From CBFHSF01 sp965661055 (GTDB taxonomy: Bacteria > Bacteroidota > Bacteroidia > Flavobacteriales > Schleiferiaceae), in NCBI GenBank assembly GCA_965661055.1, contig CBFICS010000018.1, positions 1 through 37,615 on the forward strand: 37,615 nucleotides of DNA. The letters run 5' to 3'. This document shows, in pieces, positions 16,539 through 25,755 of the stretch (positions within the stretch are counted from its first letter, which is position 1; the number at the start of each line of letters is the position of its first letter). The notes under the pieces are model-generated. The model made no database searches, had not been told where the DNA came from, and saw only the letters and a list, made by a program, of their open reading frames with translations. The position numbers and the translations under genes were made by a program.

Positions 16539-18990
16539 AGGTCACTAAATTTGCTAGAATTCGGTACGCTCCAGACACTCCGGCAGGAAGCTCTCTAAAA
16601 AAGCTAATACCGGTATAAATAAAACGTCCTTTACCGTAATGGGCAACAATTAATGCACCCTGTTTTTCATCTTCACCTTTGTCGTGACCTGATAAAACGG
16701 GAATAAACTCTTCTGAAAACTCAGTAGCGAAATACAGGCCCCTTTCTTGAACCCACCCCTCAAAATCTTCATCTTCAATTTTGTTGGGATTCCTCATCAA
16801 TTCATTTCTAGATTTTAAGATATCTATTTCTGCTTTCTCCTCAGAAATTCTATCTCTACCTATAGTCATAGAAAAGGGTGAAACGGGAATTTCTGTTTTC
16901 CCCCAGCGACTACTTGTGTTGTATTGAACAACCACATTGCCACCATTTGCTATGTAATTTAACACGGCTTCTCTTGAATTTTTAAGTTCAGGATACACGT
17001 TAAAGGCCCTTATTCCAAATACAATGGTTTCGTATAAAGATAGGTCTACAGTTGATAGGTCTTCTGGAGTCAGATTTACTACTTGACAACCCAACTCTCT
17101 AAGAGCTTTATCAACTTGATCTCCGGCACCTTGAACATAAGCTATAGGGTTTTTTGTAATTTCAATTTCTGGCTTAATTACTTTAGAAACCTTAGTGGTA
17201 AAAGAAGTTTGGTAAGGAATATGATTGTATTCAATGGACTGAAAACCGGGAAGTGGGTTTCCACTTTGATCAAGTAAATAAATAGAAAACTCTTTTTTTC
17301 CTTTAGGGATAGGTAAGGTAAAGGTGATTTTTTTCTCATTGGACTGAGAATCGAAAGTCAACTTTTTGAAAGGAGCCTTTGCAACATCGCCATCTAAAGG
17401 CATTACACCAATAGAGTATTCTTGATTTTTTGGTCCAAAATGCTTTATGGAAGCGGTTACCGTCAATTCATCTGCACCCACCACTACATAGGTTGACTGA
17501 TCTAATGTTCCACAAATAGAAGGCGCAATAACATAAGGTCTAACCATTTCTCCCTCTACTCTATCTGACCACTTATACTCAACGGGAATATTAATGACAA
17601 ACGGTTTTCCTAAATAATTGAATTCTACATCAACACTTATGGCCGGATCGTTTTCAGGCTTACCAATAAGTTCTGAATCTATGACATTATACACCGTAGT
17701 ATAAGGCAATTCTAACCAATAGGGTTGGGTTGTTTCCACAGGGTTTTCAACCTCTATTTTAAAGGTTGACTTTTTATTGAACTCTAAAGACTGATCAAGT
17801 GTTTTTCTATTATTTCTTGCAACAATAGACTTTACTACAAAAGGCTCTAACAATTGGTTTCTTGACAAAACTTCAACCTCTACAGCCGTTGACAGTCCTG
17901 CTAGTCCATAAGGTGATTTTGTGTTTGCTTCTAAATGAAGCCCTGCGCAAGCCACAATTAACTCGTCTAGTTCATTTTGCTTAACCTTTTTCCAAAAAGC
18001 ATTACCGCCTGGTCTTTCAAGAAACCTTTTTAATTCAAACAAATCGTTGAGAGATTTTCCAGGTTCTTTAGGATTAAACTCTTCAATAATTTTATCGACT
18101 AAATATCCACCGTTTCTTGTTTGTGCTAAATTATTCCAAGAGGTAGTTTCATTGGTAAAGAAATCTTTTGACAGTTTTTCTCCCTTAAGCCATTGAAAAT
18201 ACTCCATGGTAGATCCTCTATCTATAGAAACCCCAAAACCTTGACACTTATGTTGAGACCTAGCCAAAGAGCCTAATTCATTGTAATTAACTCCTAATAA
18301 TGGATCATAACCCCCAATGTCAAAAGCCAAATAATCGGGATTCACCACCGCAATACTATCTAATTTTGGATTCCACCAAGAACTGGCATTCCAATAAACT
18401 GATTTTACACTCCAAGGTTCAAGTTGACCTAACTCATCAACTCTATAGTCTTGATCAGCCGCTTTATCAAAAGCTTCAAGTGCTAAAATGGCCGAAGCAG
18501 TATGGTGACCATGACCTGCTCTTTCGTCAGGCGGAAAACGAGTGATGATAACATCTGGTTTGGTTTGCCTAATGACTCTAACTACGTCAGACAAAATCTT
18601 TTCTTTATCCCAAAATTCTAAAGTTTCTTCAGCTGTTTTGCTATATCCAAAATCAACTGCTCTAGAAAAGTATTGATTTCCACCGTCAATATTTCTGGCG
18701 GCCAACAATTCTTGAGTACGTAAAATTCCTAATTCCGGTCCTAGTTCTTCACCGATTAAATTTTGTCCGCCGTCACCCCTAGTTAGCGACAAATATGATG
18801 TTTCAACCAATCGCCCCTTACTAAGCCATGCAATCACCCGTGTGTTTTCATCGTCAGGGTGAGCTGCAATGTAGAGTACTGAGTTAAAGTTTTTTAATTT
18901 CTCAAGGTTATGTTGAATTTCTGAAGCTGACTGAGAAAACGCCAGAAAAGAGAAATGACAAAGTATGGAAAGAAGAAATTTTTGTTTCAT
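16528..18990 (-). CDS. Secreted PIG-L family deacetylase with C-terminal amidotransferase-like domain
   Basis: An 820-aa exported protein (signal MKQKFLLSILCHFSFLAFSQ). Residues about 35-270 are a PIG-L/LmbE metal-dependent deacetylase domain: AAHPDDE at 42-48 (His44, Asp46, Asp47 as metal/catalytic residues) and a downstream DERAGHGHHTAS His motif, which would hydrolyse N-acetyl or similar amide groups from sugars. A beta-rich middle (about 330-610) looks like Ig/carbohydrate-binding modules. The C-terminal part (about 630-815) has a GIRAFNVYPEL and YIANGGNVVVQYN pattern of a glutamine-amidotransferase-like/ThuA-type fold. No T9SS sorting domain is seen, so it is probably periplasmic. First gene of a three-gene operon with a small membrane protein and a symporter. 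Confidence 0.9.
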   Translation of the reverse strand: MKQKFLLSILCHFSFLAFSQSASEIQHNLEKLKNFNSVLYIAAHPDDENTRVIAWLSKGRLVETSYLSLTRGDGGQNLIGEELGPELGILRTQELLAARNIDGGNQYFSRAVDFGYSKTAEETLEFWDKEKILSDVVRVIRQTKPDVIITRFPPDERAGHGHHTASAILALEAFDKAADQDYRVDELGQLEPWSVKSVYWNASSWWNPKLDSIAVVNPDYLAFDIGGYDPLLGVNYNELGSLARSQHKCQGFGVSIDRGSTMEYFQWLKGEKLSKDFFTNETTSWNNLAQTRNGGYLVDKIIEEFNPKEPGKSLNDLFELKRFLERPGGNAFWKKVKQNELDELIVACAGLHLEANTKSPYGLAGLSTAVEVEVLSRNQLLEPFVVKSIVARNNRKTLDQSLEFNKKSTFKIEVENPVETTQPYWLELPYTTVYNVIDSELIGKPENDPAISVDVEFNYLGKPFVINIPVEYKWSDRVEGEMVRPYVIAPSICGTLDQSTYVVVGADELTVTASIKHFGPKNQEYSIGVMPLDGDVAKAPFKKLTFDSQSNEKKITFTLPIPKGKKEFSIYLLDQSGNPLPGFQSIEYNHIPYQTSFTTKVSKVIKPEIEITKNPIAYVQGAGDQVDKALRELGCQVVNLTPEDLSTVDLSLYETIVFGIRAFNVYPELKNSREAVLNYIANGGNVVVQYNTSSRWGKTEIPVSPFSMTIGRDRISEEKAEIDILKSRNELMRNPNKIEDEDFEGWVQERGLYFATEFSEEFIPVLSGHDKGEDEKQGALIVAHYGKGRFIYTGISFFRELPAGVSGAYRILANLVTYEP

Positions 18991-19146
18991 TATCTAGTTT
19001 TAATGGAGTAGCAATTTACAAACTACATAAGAACAAGGAGAATTGTCTATGGTTTTTTAAAAGCAAAAAAAATATTGAATCATAAGAAACACAATGGTTT
19101 GAAATTATGTTAACTATATTTACTGCAAACGATTGACTGTTATTTT

Positions 19147-22100
19147 ATGAAAAATCTGCTATTCGCATTCATTGCTTCCTTGTTTATTCTACCACAAGCA
19201 TCAGCTCAAAACAATTTTGTGGCAAAATTACAAAGCGGTAATTATCGATTTAATGAACAAACCCAACTAGTTCAAAAGAATTCTTTCAAAGGAAAAAGTC
19301 TTTATATAGTTGGATTTAGTGACCTTCCTACGGAAGTGGAAAAAGAAAAAATTCAAAGGGCGGGTTGTGATATCATCGCCTACCTGCCTGAAAAATGTTT
19401 TCTATTGAATGTCCCAAATTCTCTAAACATCAAGAAGCTAAGCTCAAAAATTGGAGGTGCGGTTCCGTATACTGGCAAAATGAAGCAATCAAAAATTGTT
19501 ACAACCAGAGAATTTCCCCAATATGCCATTTCTGACAATGCTCAAATTAGGTTAATGGTAAAACCCGTTCCAGGAATTACATTACCAAACGCTCTTGCGG
19601 AGCTTAATAAAAATTCATTTTCAGAGGTAAGGATTCATTCTCAGCTAAAAACTCTTGAAGTCACGGTCAAAGAATCTCAGATTGACCTTTTAAGTGATTT
19701 GCCCTTTATTTTATTGGTTCAGCAAGGAGAAGCTCCTGCAGAGCATGACAACTATGGTGCAAGAACGTCACATAGGTCTAATTTTATCAATACCGACTCT
19801 CCTAATGGTCTTCACTATGATGGTGAAGGTGTTGTGGTGGCACTTGGTGATGACGGTCCTATTGGGCCGCACATAGATTATTCTGGTCGATTAATTCAAG
19901 ATTATTCAACAGTAAATTTAGGGGACCATGGGGATCATGTTTCTGGGACAATTTTTGGAGCAGGGAATAAAAACCCTGAAGGAAGAGGAATGGCACCTGG
20001 GGCTGAAATGGTTTATTACGACTACCCTGATAACCTCTACAGCTCAACTTCACATTACAATCTTCACAATATTAGAATCACCTCGAGTTCTTATTCAAAC
20101 GGCTGTAACGCCGGATACACATTTTTCTCAAGACTAATTGACTCTTCAACATATTCAAAACCGGCTATGATTCACGTTTTCTCTGCCGGTAACTCAAACG
20201 GAAGTAACTGCGGGTACGGAGCCGGAAGCCAATGGGGAAATATTACTGGTGGTCATAAAATCGGAAAAAATGCCATGACCGTAGCAAACTTAGATCATCA
20301 AGATGGAATAAATTTTTCTAGCTCTAGAGGCCCTTCGGCAGATGGTAGAATTAAGCCAGATATTTCGGCAGTAGGAACTAGTGTATTTTCTACTATTGAC
20401 CCGAATGATTATGGGTATAAAACAGGAACCTCTATGTCGTGCCCTGGAGTTTCTGGTACTTTAGCTCAACTGTTTCACGGCTACAAGGCAACCCACGGAA
20501 ATGCTGATCCTAATGCCGGACTTATTAAAGGTATTGTGTTAAACACCGCAGAAGACCTCGGAAACCCAGGACCAGATTTCATCTATGGGTATGGAAGGAT
20601 TAATGCTAAAAGGGCTCTTGAAGTAATTGAAGGCAACTTTTTTGTAGAAGGCAACGTGGTAAACGGTGAAATTGATACCGTAAACATTACCGTACCTGCG
20701 AACATAAACAACCTAAGAGTAATGGTTTATTGGGTAGATCCGGCTTCTTTTTCAGCTGCTGGAAAGGTTCTTGTGAACGACATTAATAGTTCTTTACTTA
20801 CTCCTTCAAACTCAACCTTATTACCTTGGGTTTTAGATCCTACTCCTAACATTGCAAACTTGTCTGCTCCTGCGGTAAGAGCAGTTGACAGTTTAAATAA
20901 CATGGAGCAAATCACTCTTGAAAATCCAACGCCCGGAAACTATAAAGTTATTGTTAATGGCTCTACCATTCCTTCTGCATCGCAAACGTACTTTGTTACT
21001 TATTACTTTGAAGAGCAAGGACCTAAATTAACTTACCCTATTGGAGGCGAAGGATTTACACCGGGAACTATTGAAACCATTAGATGGGATGCTCCAGCCA
21101 ATAATTCACAAACGTTTTCAGTTGAATATTCTACAGATAACGGTTCAACATGGAACACAATAAACTCTACTGTAACTGCTGGAAGCAGACTAATAAACTG
21201 GTTAATTCCGAACAACCTAACCTCAGAGGCATTGGTTAGAATTAGCGATGGAACAACGACCTCTGTCAGCAATAATGTATTCACCATCATGGGAGTACCT
21301 ACTAATCTAAATTACATTTCTAGTTGTCCAGATTCTATAGAAGTATCTTGGGATTCAGTTCCCGGTGCCATTGGCTACGAAGTATTAGCACTTGGAGTGA
21401 AATATATGGATAGTGTTGGTTTTACAACCAATACCACTTACAAGATTTCAGGGTTTAATCCGAATAACGATTTTTGGTTTACCGTAAAAGCTATTGCTCC
21501 TGGTGGTGGTAAAAGTCAACGAGCAATTGCCGTTCAAAAACAACCGGGTACGTTTAATTGTCAAATACCTGTAGACCTAGAGTTTACTTATTTTGCTTCA
21601 CCCATAGATGGTGAAAATCCAAACTGCATTTACCCTAACGGAATGAACGTACAGATGATGGTAACTAATCGTGGTACTTCAACCGTAAATTCATTTGACG
21701 CTTATTATGACAATGGTAATACAACATCGCAGACCTTTACCGTAAACCTCGCACCTGGTTCATCAACTATTGTTTCATTTTCTGGATCAGTTGGTGGTAC
21801 GCCTGGTTTCAATTATAACTTATTGGGTTGGATAGATTTTCCGGGTGATGGAAACCCATACAATGATACCCTTGAAATAAACTATTCAAATTACAACTCT
21901 ACCCTAGGGTCATTACAAGAGAATTTTGACAATTATAGCAGTTGCAATACATCCATTGGTTGTGATATTGACTGTTTTTTAAGTTCCATGTTTAAAAACG
22001 TTGAAAATGGCGTTTACGATGATGCAGACTTTAGAGTAAATCAAGGGTCTACCCCTTCTGCAGGCACTGGTCCAAACGGAGACCACACTACGGGTTCTGG

Positions 22101-22698
22101 TAAATATTTATATATAGAATCGTCTGGTAGCTGTAACTTTGCTGAAGCCGTATTGCAGTCAAGGTGTGTTCAGGTTGTTGCTGGTGACCATTTGTCTTTC
22201 TCTTATCATATGTACGGTTTTGACATGGGTGAACTACACCTTGATTTACTAACAGAAAATGGACTTATTGAAGATATCATTCCAGTTATTTCAGGAAACC
22301 AAGGAAACAATTGGATTACAGAAGATATTGATTTGTCTGCTTACGCAGGAGGAGTTGTTTCGATTAGATTTAGAGGAATTACAGGCACTGATTACCAATC
22401 TGATATTGCCATTGATGATATCAACATTTATAATTCTATCGGAGTTTCAGAAAACAATAATCAAAAACAGGTTACCGTTTTCCCTAATCCATCAAATGGA
22501 GAGTTTACCATTCAAAGTGAAGAATCAAACGCTATTGTAAATATGGAGTTGTTTGATGTTTCTGGTAAACTTTTAGATCATTTTGTGGGAAGTGAAACCG
22601 AATTAAAAAGAAATTACTCTTTCTTACCTAAAGGAAATTATTTCTTAAAAATAACCACAGAACAGAATTATGAAACACATAAAATCATTATTCAATAA
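19147..22698 (+). CDS. T9SS-exported S8 family subtilisin-like protease
   Basis: A 1183-aa secreted serine protease. Order: signal peptide (MKNLLFAFIASLFILPQASA), a propeptide to about 205, then a peptidase S8 domain with Asp235 in LGDDG, His261 in DHGDHVSG and Ser429 in GTSMSCPG, so the triad is intact. After a beta domain (about 500-620) come Ig/Fn3-like domains (about 630-800), a CARDB-like region, and a MAM-like jelly-roll near 960-1100 (SFSYHMYGFDMGE ... DIAIDDINIY). It ends in a T9SS type A sorting domain (VFPNPSNGEF ... GNYFLKITT). It should be carried across the outer membrane and either anchored or released. The next gene starts inside its last 29 bases. Confidence 0.93.
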   Translation: MKNLLFAFIASLFILPQASAQNNFVAKLQSGNYRFNEQTQLVQKNSFKGKSLYIVGFSDLPTEVEKEKIQRAGCDIIAYLPEKCFLLNVPNSLNIKKLSSKIGGAVPYTGKMKQSKIVTTREFPQYAISDNAQIRLMVKPVPGITLPNALAELNKNSFSEVRIHSQLKTLEVTVKESQIDLLSDLPFILLVQQGEAPAEHDNYGARTSHRSNFINTDSPNGLHYDGEGVVVALGDDGPIGPHIDYSGRLIQDYSTVNLGDHGDHVSGTIFGAGNKNPEGRGMAPGAEMVYYDYPDNLYSSTSHYNLHNIRITSSSYSNGCNAGYTFFSRLIDSSTYSKPAMIHVFSAGNSNGSNCGYGAGSQWGNITGGHKIGKNAMTVANLDHQDGINFSSSRGPSADGRIKPDISAVGTSVFSTIDPNDYGYKTGTSMSCPGVSGTLAQLFHGYKATHGNADPNAGLIKGIVLNTAEDLGNPGPDFIYGYGRINAKRALEVIEGNFFVEGNVVNGEIDTVNITVPANINNLRVMVYWVDPASFSAAGKVLVNDINSSLLTPSNSTLLPWVLDPTPNIANLSAPAVRAVDSLNNMEQITLENPTPGNYKVIVNGSTIPSASQTYFVTYYFEEQGPKLTYPIGGEGFTPGTIETIRWDAPANNSQTFSVEYSTDNGSTWNTINSTVTAGSRLINWLIPNNLTSEALVRISDGTTTSVSNNVFTIMGVPTNLNYISSCPDSIEVSWDSVPGAIGYEVLALGVKYMDSVGFTTNTTYKISGFNPNNDFWFTVKAIAPGGGKSQRAIAVQKQPGTFNCQIPVDLEFTYFASPIDGENPNCIYPNGMNVQMMVTNRGTSTVNSFDAYYDNGNTTSQTFTVNLAPGSSTIVSFSGSVGGTPGFNYNLLGWIDFPGDGNPYNDTLEINYSNYNSTLGSLQENFDNYSSCNTSIGCDIDCFLSSMFKNVENGVYDDADFRVNQGSTPSAGTGPNGDHTTGSGKYLYIESSGSCNFAEAVLQSRCVQVVAGDHLSFSYHMYGFDMGELHLDLLTENGLIEDIIPVISGNQGNNWITEDIDLSAYAGGVVSIRFRGITGTDYQSDIAIDDINIYNSIGVSENNNQKQVTVFPNPSNGEFTIQSEESNAIVNMELFDVSGKLLDHFVGSETELKRNYSFLPKGNYFLKITTEQNYETHKIIIQ

Positions 22699-23611
22699 AA
22701 CCCTTTTTACCTTTTGCTTGGCTGTCTTGGTTTCCTTGACAGCCAAGTCACAAGGGTGCAGTGACGCAGGGTTTTGCACCTTAGGAGCTATGGACGGAGG
22801 CACACAACATGGCGAAGATTCAAAGTATTCGTTAAATTTGGTCCAAACGTTTGAGGCTGCAGCTGACGAAGTTTTTGTTTTTAAAACCAAACTTAGAACG
22901 TCCATCTACCTTTCAAGCCTTTCTTCTTTAGAGCTCACGCTACCCTTCACGTTAAGCAACGGACCATTAGGCAGCTTACAGCACTTAGGTGATCCTAGTT
23001 TAGTTTGGGTAAACCAATGGACCCAAAACAGTGATTTAAATTTTAAAACTTCCTTAGGGATAAAATTACCCTCTAATCAAGGAGATTTAACGGATGATCT
23101 GAATAGGCACCTACCTATGGTTTATCAGCCATCATTAGGAACCTACGACGCCTTAGTAGGTGTCTCGTTCAACCTTTATAAAATTTCTGTTTCTATTGGT
23201 TCACAAATAGTACTGAATTCTACCAATTCAAATAATTATACGCCCATTTTATTTGACCCAGATTTAGCGAAACCGTCAACCCCATACACAAATCCGATTA
23301 GAAAAAGTGATTTGTTGGTTAGGTTAAATCGCGGGTTCGAAATTTCAGAATCTAACACTATTAGTGGAGGGATTTTAGCCCTATACCACTTAGGAGAGGA
23401 TGAATATGAAAATCTTTTAACACAAACAACAGAATCGATTGAAGGATCAGAGGGTCTTACCTTAAACCTCAATTTTGGATACACAAAATCATTTGAGAAC
23501 AATCAACAACTTGATCTTGGCGTTGCCTTTCCGGTACTTACAAGAGAAACTCAACCCTTTGGTTTGGTTAGATCTTTTGTGTTTTCTGTAGGGTATTCTT
23601 TTGACCGTTAG
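22670..23611 (+). CDS. Exported beta-barrel-like protein of unknown function
   Basis: A 313-aa protein with a good signal peptide (MKHIKSLFNKTLFTFCLAVL, cleavage likely after the AKSQ region). The mature N-terminus has two nearby Cys (GCSDAGFC), then mainly amphipathic beta strands ending GYSFDR, which fits an outer-membrane barrel/transporter-like protein. No named family is recognised with confidence. Its ATG lies 29 bases inside the protease gene in the +1 relative frame, and the signal peptide only makes sense from that ATG, so the overlap is real. Its 3' end overlaps the convergent symporter gene by 44 bases. Co-expression with the protease is likely; function is unknown. Confidence 0.75.
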   Translation: MKHIKSLFNKTLFTFCLAVLVSLTAKSQGCSDAGFCTLGAMDGGTQHGEDSKYSLNLVQTFEAAADEVFVFKTKLRTSIYLSSLSSLELTLPFTLSNGPLGSLQHLGDPSLVWVNQWTQNSDLNFKTSLGIKLPSNQGDLTDDLNRHLPMVYQPSLGTYDALVGVSFNLYKISVSIGSQIVLNSTNSNNYTPILFDPDLAKPSTPYTNPIRKSDLLVRLNRGFEISESNTISGGILALYHLGEDEYENLLTQTTESIEGSEGLTLNLNFGYTKSFENNQQLDLGVAFPVLTRETQPFGLVRSFVFSVGYSFDR

Positions 23612-25040
23612 CCTTTTTTAATAATAGCAATCCCATAAAGGTTATTATACCATTGATTATGAGCAGCTCAAAGCCAAACTCATAATTAAACCAATCTTTA
23701 CCATTGTCTTTTAAAAAATAGCAAACTACAGGTGAAAGTATGGCAACTATGGGCACCCATTTGTCTTTCACCTGTATTTTGGTAAAAAGACCAAAAGCAA
23801 ATAATCCTAACAACGGACCGTAGGTATATCCTGCCGCGACAAAAAGCTCTTTTAGTACACTGTCATCAACGGTGTATTTAAAAACTACAATCACCAACAG
23901 CAAAACCAAAGACATACCTATGTGAGTGTATCGTCTTATCCTTTCTGAGGCTTTCTTTTCTTTTTTATCGACTTCTAAAATGTCTACTGAAAAACTAGTT
24001 GTCAAACTAGTAAGTGCGCTGTCCGCTGATGAATAGGCCGCAGCAATTAATCCTACAATAAAGAAGACACCCACCCAAGGACCTAACCCACCATTTAATG
24101 CAATGGTTGGAAACAACTGGTCTCCAGAATCAGAAATTCCCATTACATCACCGTATTGATATAACATAGCTCCTAGGGTTAAAAAAACTAAGTTCACCCC
24201 AATGAGTACAATACTAAACCAAAACATGTTCTTTTTGGCATCGCCAAGATTTTTACAGGTAAGGTTCTTTTGCATCATGTCCTGGTCTAGGCCCGTCATG
24301 GCGATGGTTATAAACATTCCCGAAAGGAAATTTTGAAGAAAGTGTTTTGAATCACCCAAGTCGTCAAAGAAGAAAATCTGAGAATCGGGTAAACTTGAAA
24401 TATAAGTGACCAAAGACTCCCCTTCGGGTACAATGTGATCTCTGATCAAGTATATTGAAATACCAACACTCAGCAGCATGAATAATGTCTGCAAGGTATC
24501 TGTATAAACAATGGTTTTTATACCTCCTCTAAAAGTATAAATCCATATTAATAAAATAGTTACTGCCACAGTTACCCAAAAAGGCATATGCCAATAGCTA
24601 AAGACAAAATCTTGCAAAACGTTTGCTACTAGAAACAACCTAAAGCTGGCTCCTAAAATTCTAGACAACAGAAAAAAACTTGCGCCGGTTTTATAGGTTG
24701 AACGACCAAACCTGCTGTCTAGGTAACTGTAAATGGTGGTGAGTTTTAACTTGTAATACAGGGGTAATAGTACTGTAATGATCACTAGGTAGCCAAAAAA
24801 GTAACCAAACACCATTTGCATGTAAGAAAACTGACTTCCCTCTACCCAACCGGGGACAGAAATAAAAGTGACGCCAGACAGTGAAGCCCCCACCATTCCA
24901 AAAGCGACCAAGTACCAAGGCGAAGATCGTTTACCGGTAAAAAAAGTTTCGTTGTCACTGGTGCGACTGGTAAGCTGAGATATTAAAATCAACAGAAGAA
25001 AATAGGCACCGACTAATAAGAGGATAAAAAATGGTTCCAA
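23568..25040 (-). CDS. Sodium:solute symporter (SSS family), second copy
   Basis: A 490-aa polytopic SSS transporter, shorter than the other one in the window and lacking its hydrophilic insertion. Typical patterns: NETFFTGKRSSPWYLVAFG, ASLSGVTFISVPGWV, a YSYLDSRFGRSTYK loop before TM3, TFRGGIKTIVYTDTLQ and GLDQDMMQKNLTCKN. About 13 spans. The start is a TTG at 25040: the frame closes at a TAG shortly upstream and contains no ATG before about residue 49, which would remove the first span. A perfect -7 box lies 19 nt upstream. It diverges from recR and converges on the barrel-like gene with a 44-base overlap of coding ends. Substrate unknown. Confidence 0.9.
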   Translation of the reverse strand: MEPFFILLLVGAYFLLLILISQLTSRTSDNETFFTGKRSSPWYLVAFGMVGASLSGVTFISVPGWVEGSQFSYMQMVFGYFFGYLVIITVLLPLYYKLKLTTIYSYLDSRFGRSTYKTGASFFLLSRILGASFRLFLVANVLQDFVFSYWHMPFWVTVAVTILLIWIYTFRGGIKTIVYTDTLQTLFMLLSVGISIYLIRDHIVPEGESLVTYISSLPDSQIFFFDDLGDSKHFLQNFLSGMFITIAMTGLDQDMMQKNLTCKNLGDAKKNMFWFSIVLIGVNLVFLTLGAMLYQYGDVMGISDSGDQLFPTIALNGGLGPWVGVFFIVGLIAAAYSSADSALTSLTTSFSVDILEVDKKEKKASERIRRYTHIGMSLVLLLVIVVFKYTVDDSVLKELFVAAGYTYGPLLGLFAFGLFTKIQVKDKWVPIVAILSPVVCYFLKDNGKDWFNYEFGFELLIINGIITFMGLLLLKKANGQKNTLQKTQKI

Positions 25041-25058
25041 ATAATGAATAGTTTTCTA

Positions 25059-25066
25059 CAAAGATA
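25059..25066 (-). promoter_or_regulatory. -7 box for the second SSS symporter
   Basis: The minus strand reads TATCTTTG, a perfect TAnnTTTG match 19 nt before the TTG start at 25040. It supports that non-ATG start, since the leader would be only about 13 nt. Confidence 0.55.
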
Positions 25067-25101
25067 AAAGACTTACTGAATGAGAAATGGTGTGAATAAA
25101 T

Positions 25102-25109
25102 TACATTTG
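25102..25109 (+). promoter_or_regulatory. -7 box for the recR operon
   Basis: TACATTTG is a perfect TAnnTTTG match 20 nt before the recR ATG at 25129. It lies 35 nt from the divergent box of the symporter gene. Confidence 0.55.
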
Positions 25110-25128
25110 TGAAATAAGATTTTTAAAA

Positions 25129-25755
25129 ATGTCATTTAGCTCAAAGCACATAGAATCAGCGGTAGAAAACATCAGCAAATTGCCTGGTATTGGTAAAAAA
25201 TCAGCTTTGCGATTGGCTCTTTTTTTGCTCAATCAAGAAAAAGAAGATGTCATGGCCTTGATCAATAGCATTGAGAAAATGAAGGTAGAAACTCTTTTTT
25301 GTAAAGACTGCCATAACATTTCAGATACTGAGGTGTGTGAAATCTGTAATAATCCCTCCCGCGAAAGCGAAACCCTTTGCGTAGTTGAAGACATTAGAGA
25401 TGTAATGGCTATTGAAAACACCCATAATTACAAAGGCAAATACCATGTTTTAGGCGGACTTATTTCGCCCATGGACGGTATTGGTCCAAGTGATTTAACC
25501 ATAGACTCTTTGGTAAACAAGGCTACGTCTGGAAAGGTAATTGAAATAATTTTCGCCTTAAACTCAACCATGGAAGGTGACACCACAAATTTTTACCTTT
25601 TCAAGAAACTTGAAAAGACAAACGTTAAACTTTCTACCTTAGCCCGTGGTCTTTCTGTGGGTGACTCTTTAGAATATGCCGATGAGGTAACTTTGAGTCG
25701 TTCTATTCAAAATAGAATTCCTTACGAAACCGCCATTCAACAAAACCGTTCATGA
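25129..25755 (+). CDS. recR: Recombination mediator protein RecR
   Basis: A 208-aa protein of normal RecR length. It has an N-terminal helix-hairpin-helix (LPGIGKKSALRLALFLL), a C4 zinc finger with Cys58, Cys61, Cys70 and Cys73, then a Toprim domain (LCVVEDIRDVMAIE ... GLISPMDGIGPSDL) and a C-terminal Walker-B-like region (LARGLSVGDSLEYAD). With RecO it loads RecA onto SSB-coated gaps. The gene is followed with a 4-base ATGA overlap by a membrane glycosyltransferase-like gene, an unexpected partner for a repair gene; co-transcription is likely but a functional link is not implied. Confidence 0.97.
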   Translation: MSFSSKHIESAVENISKLPGIGKKSALRLALFLLNQEKEDVMALINSIEKMKVETLFCKDCHNISDTEVCEICNNPSRESETLCVVEDIRDVMAIENTHNYKGKYHVLGGLISPMDGIGPSDLTIDSLVNKATSGKVIEIIFALNSTMEGDTTNFYLFKKLEKTNVKLSTLARGLSVGDSLEYADEVTLSRSIQNRIPYETAIQQNRS

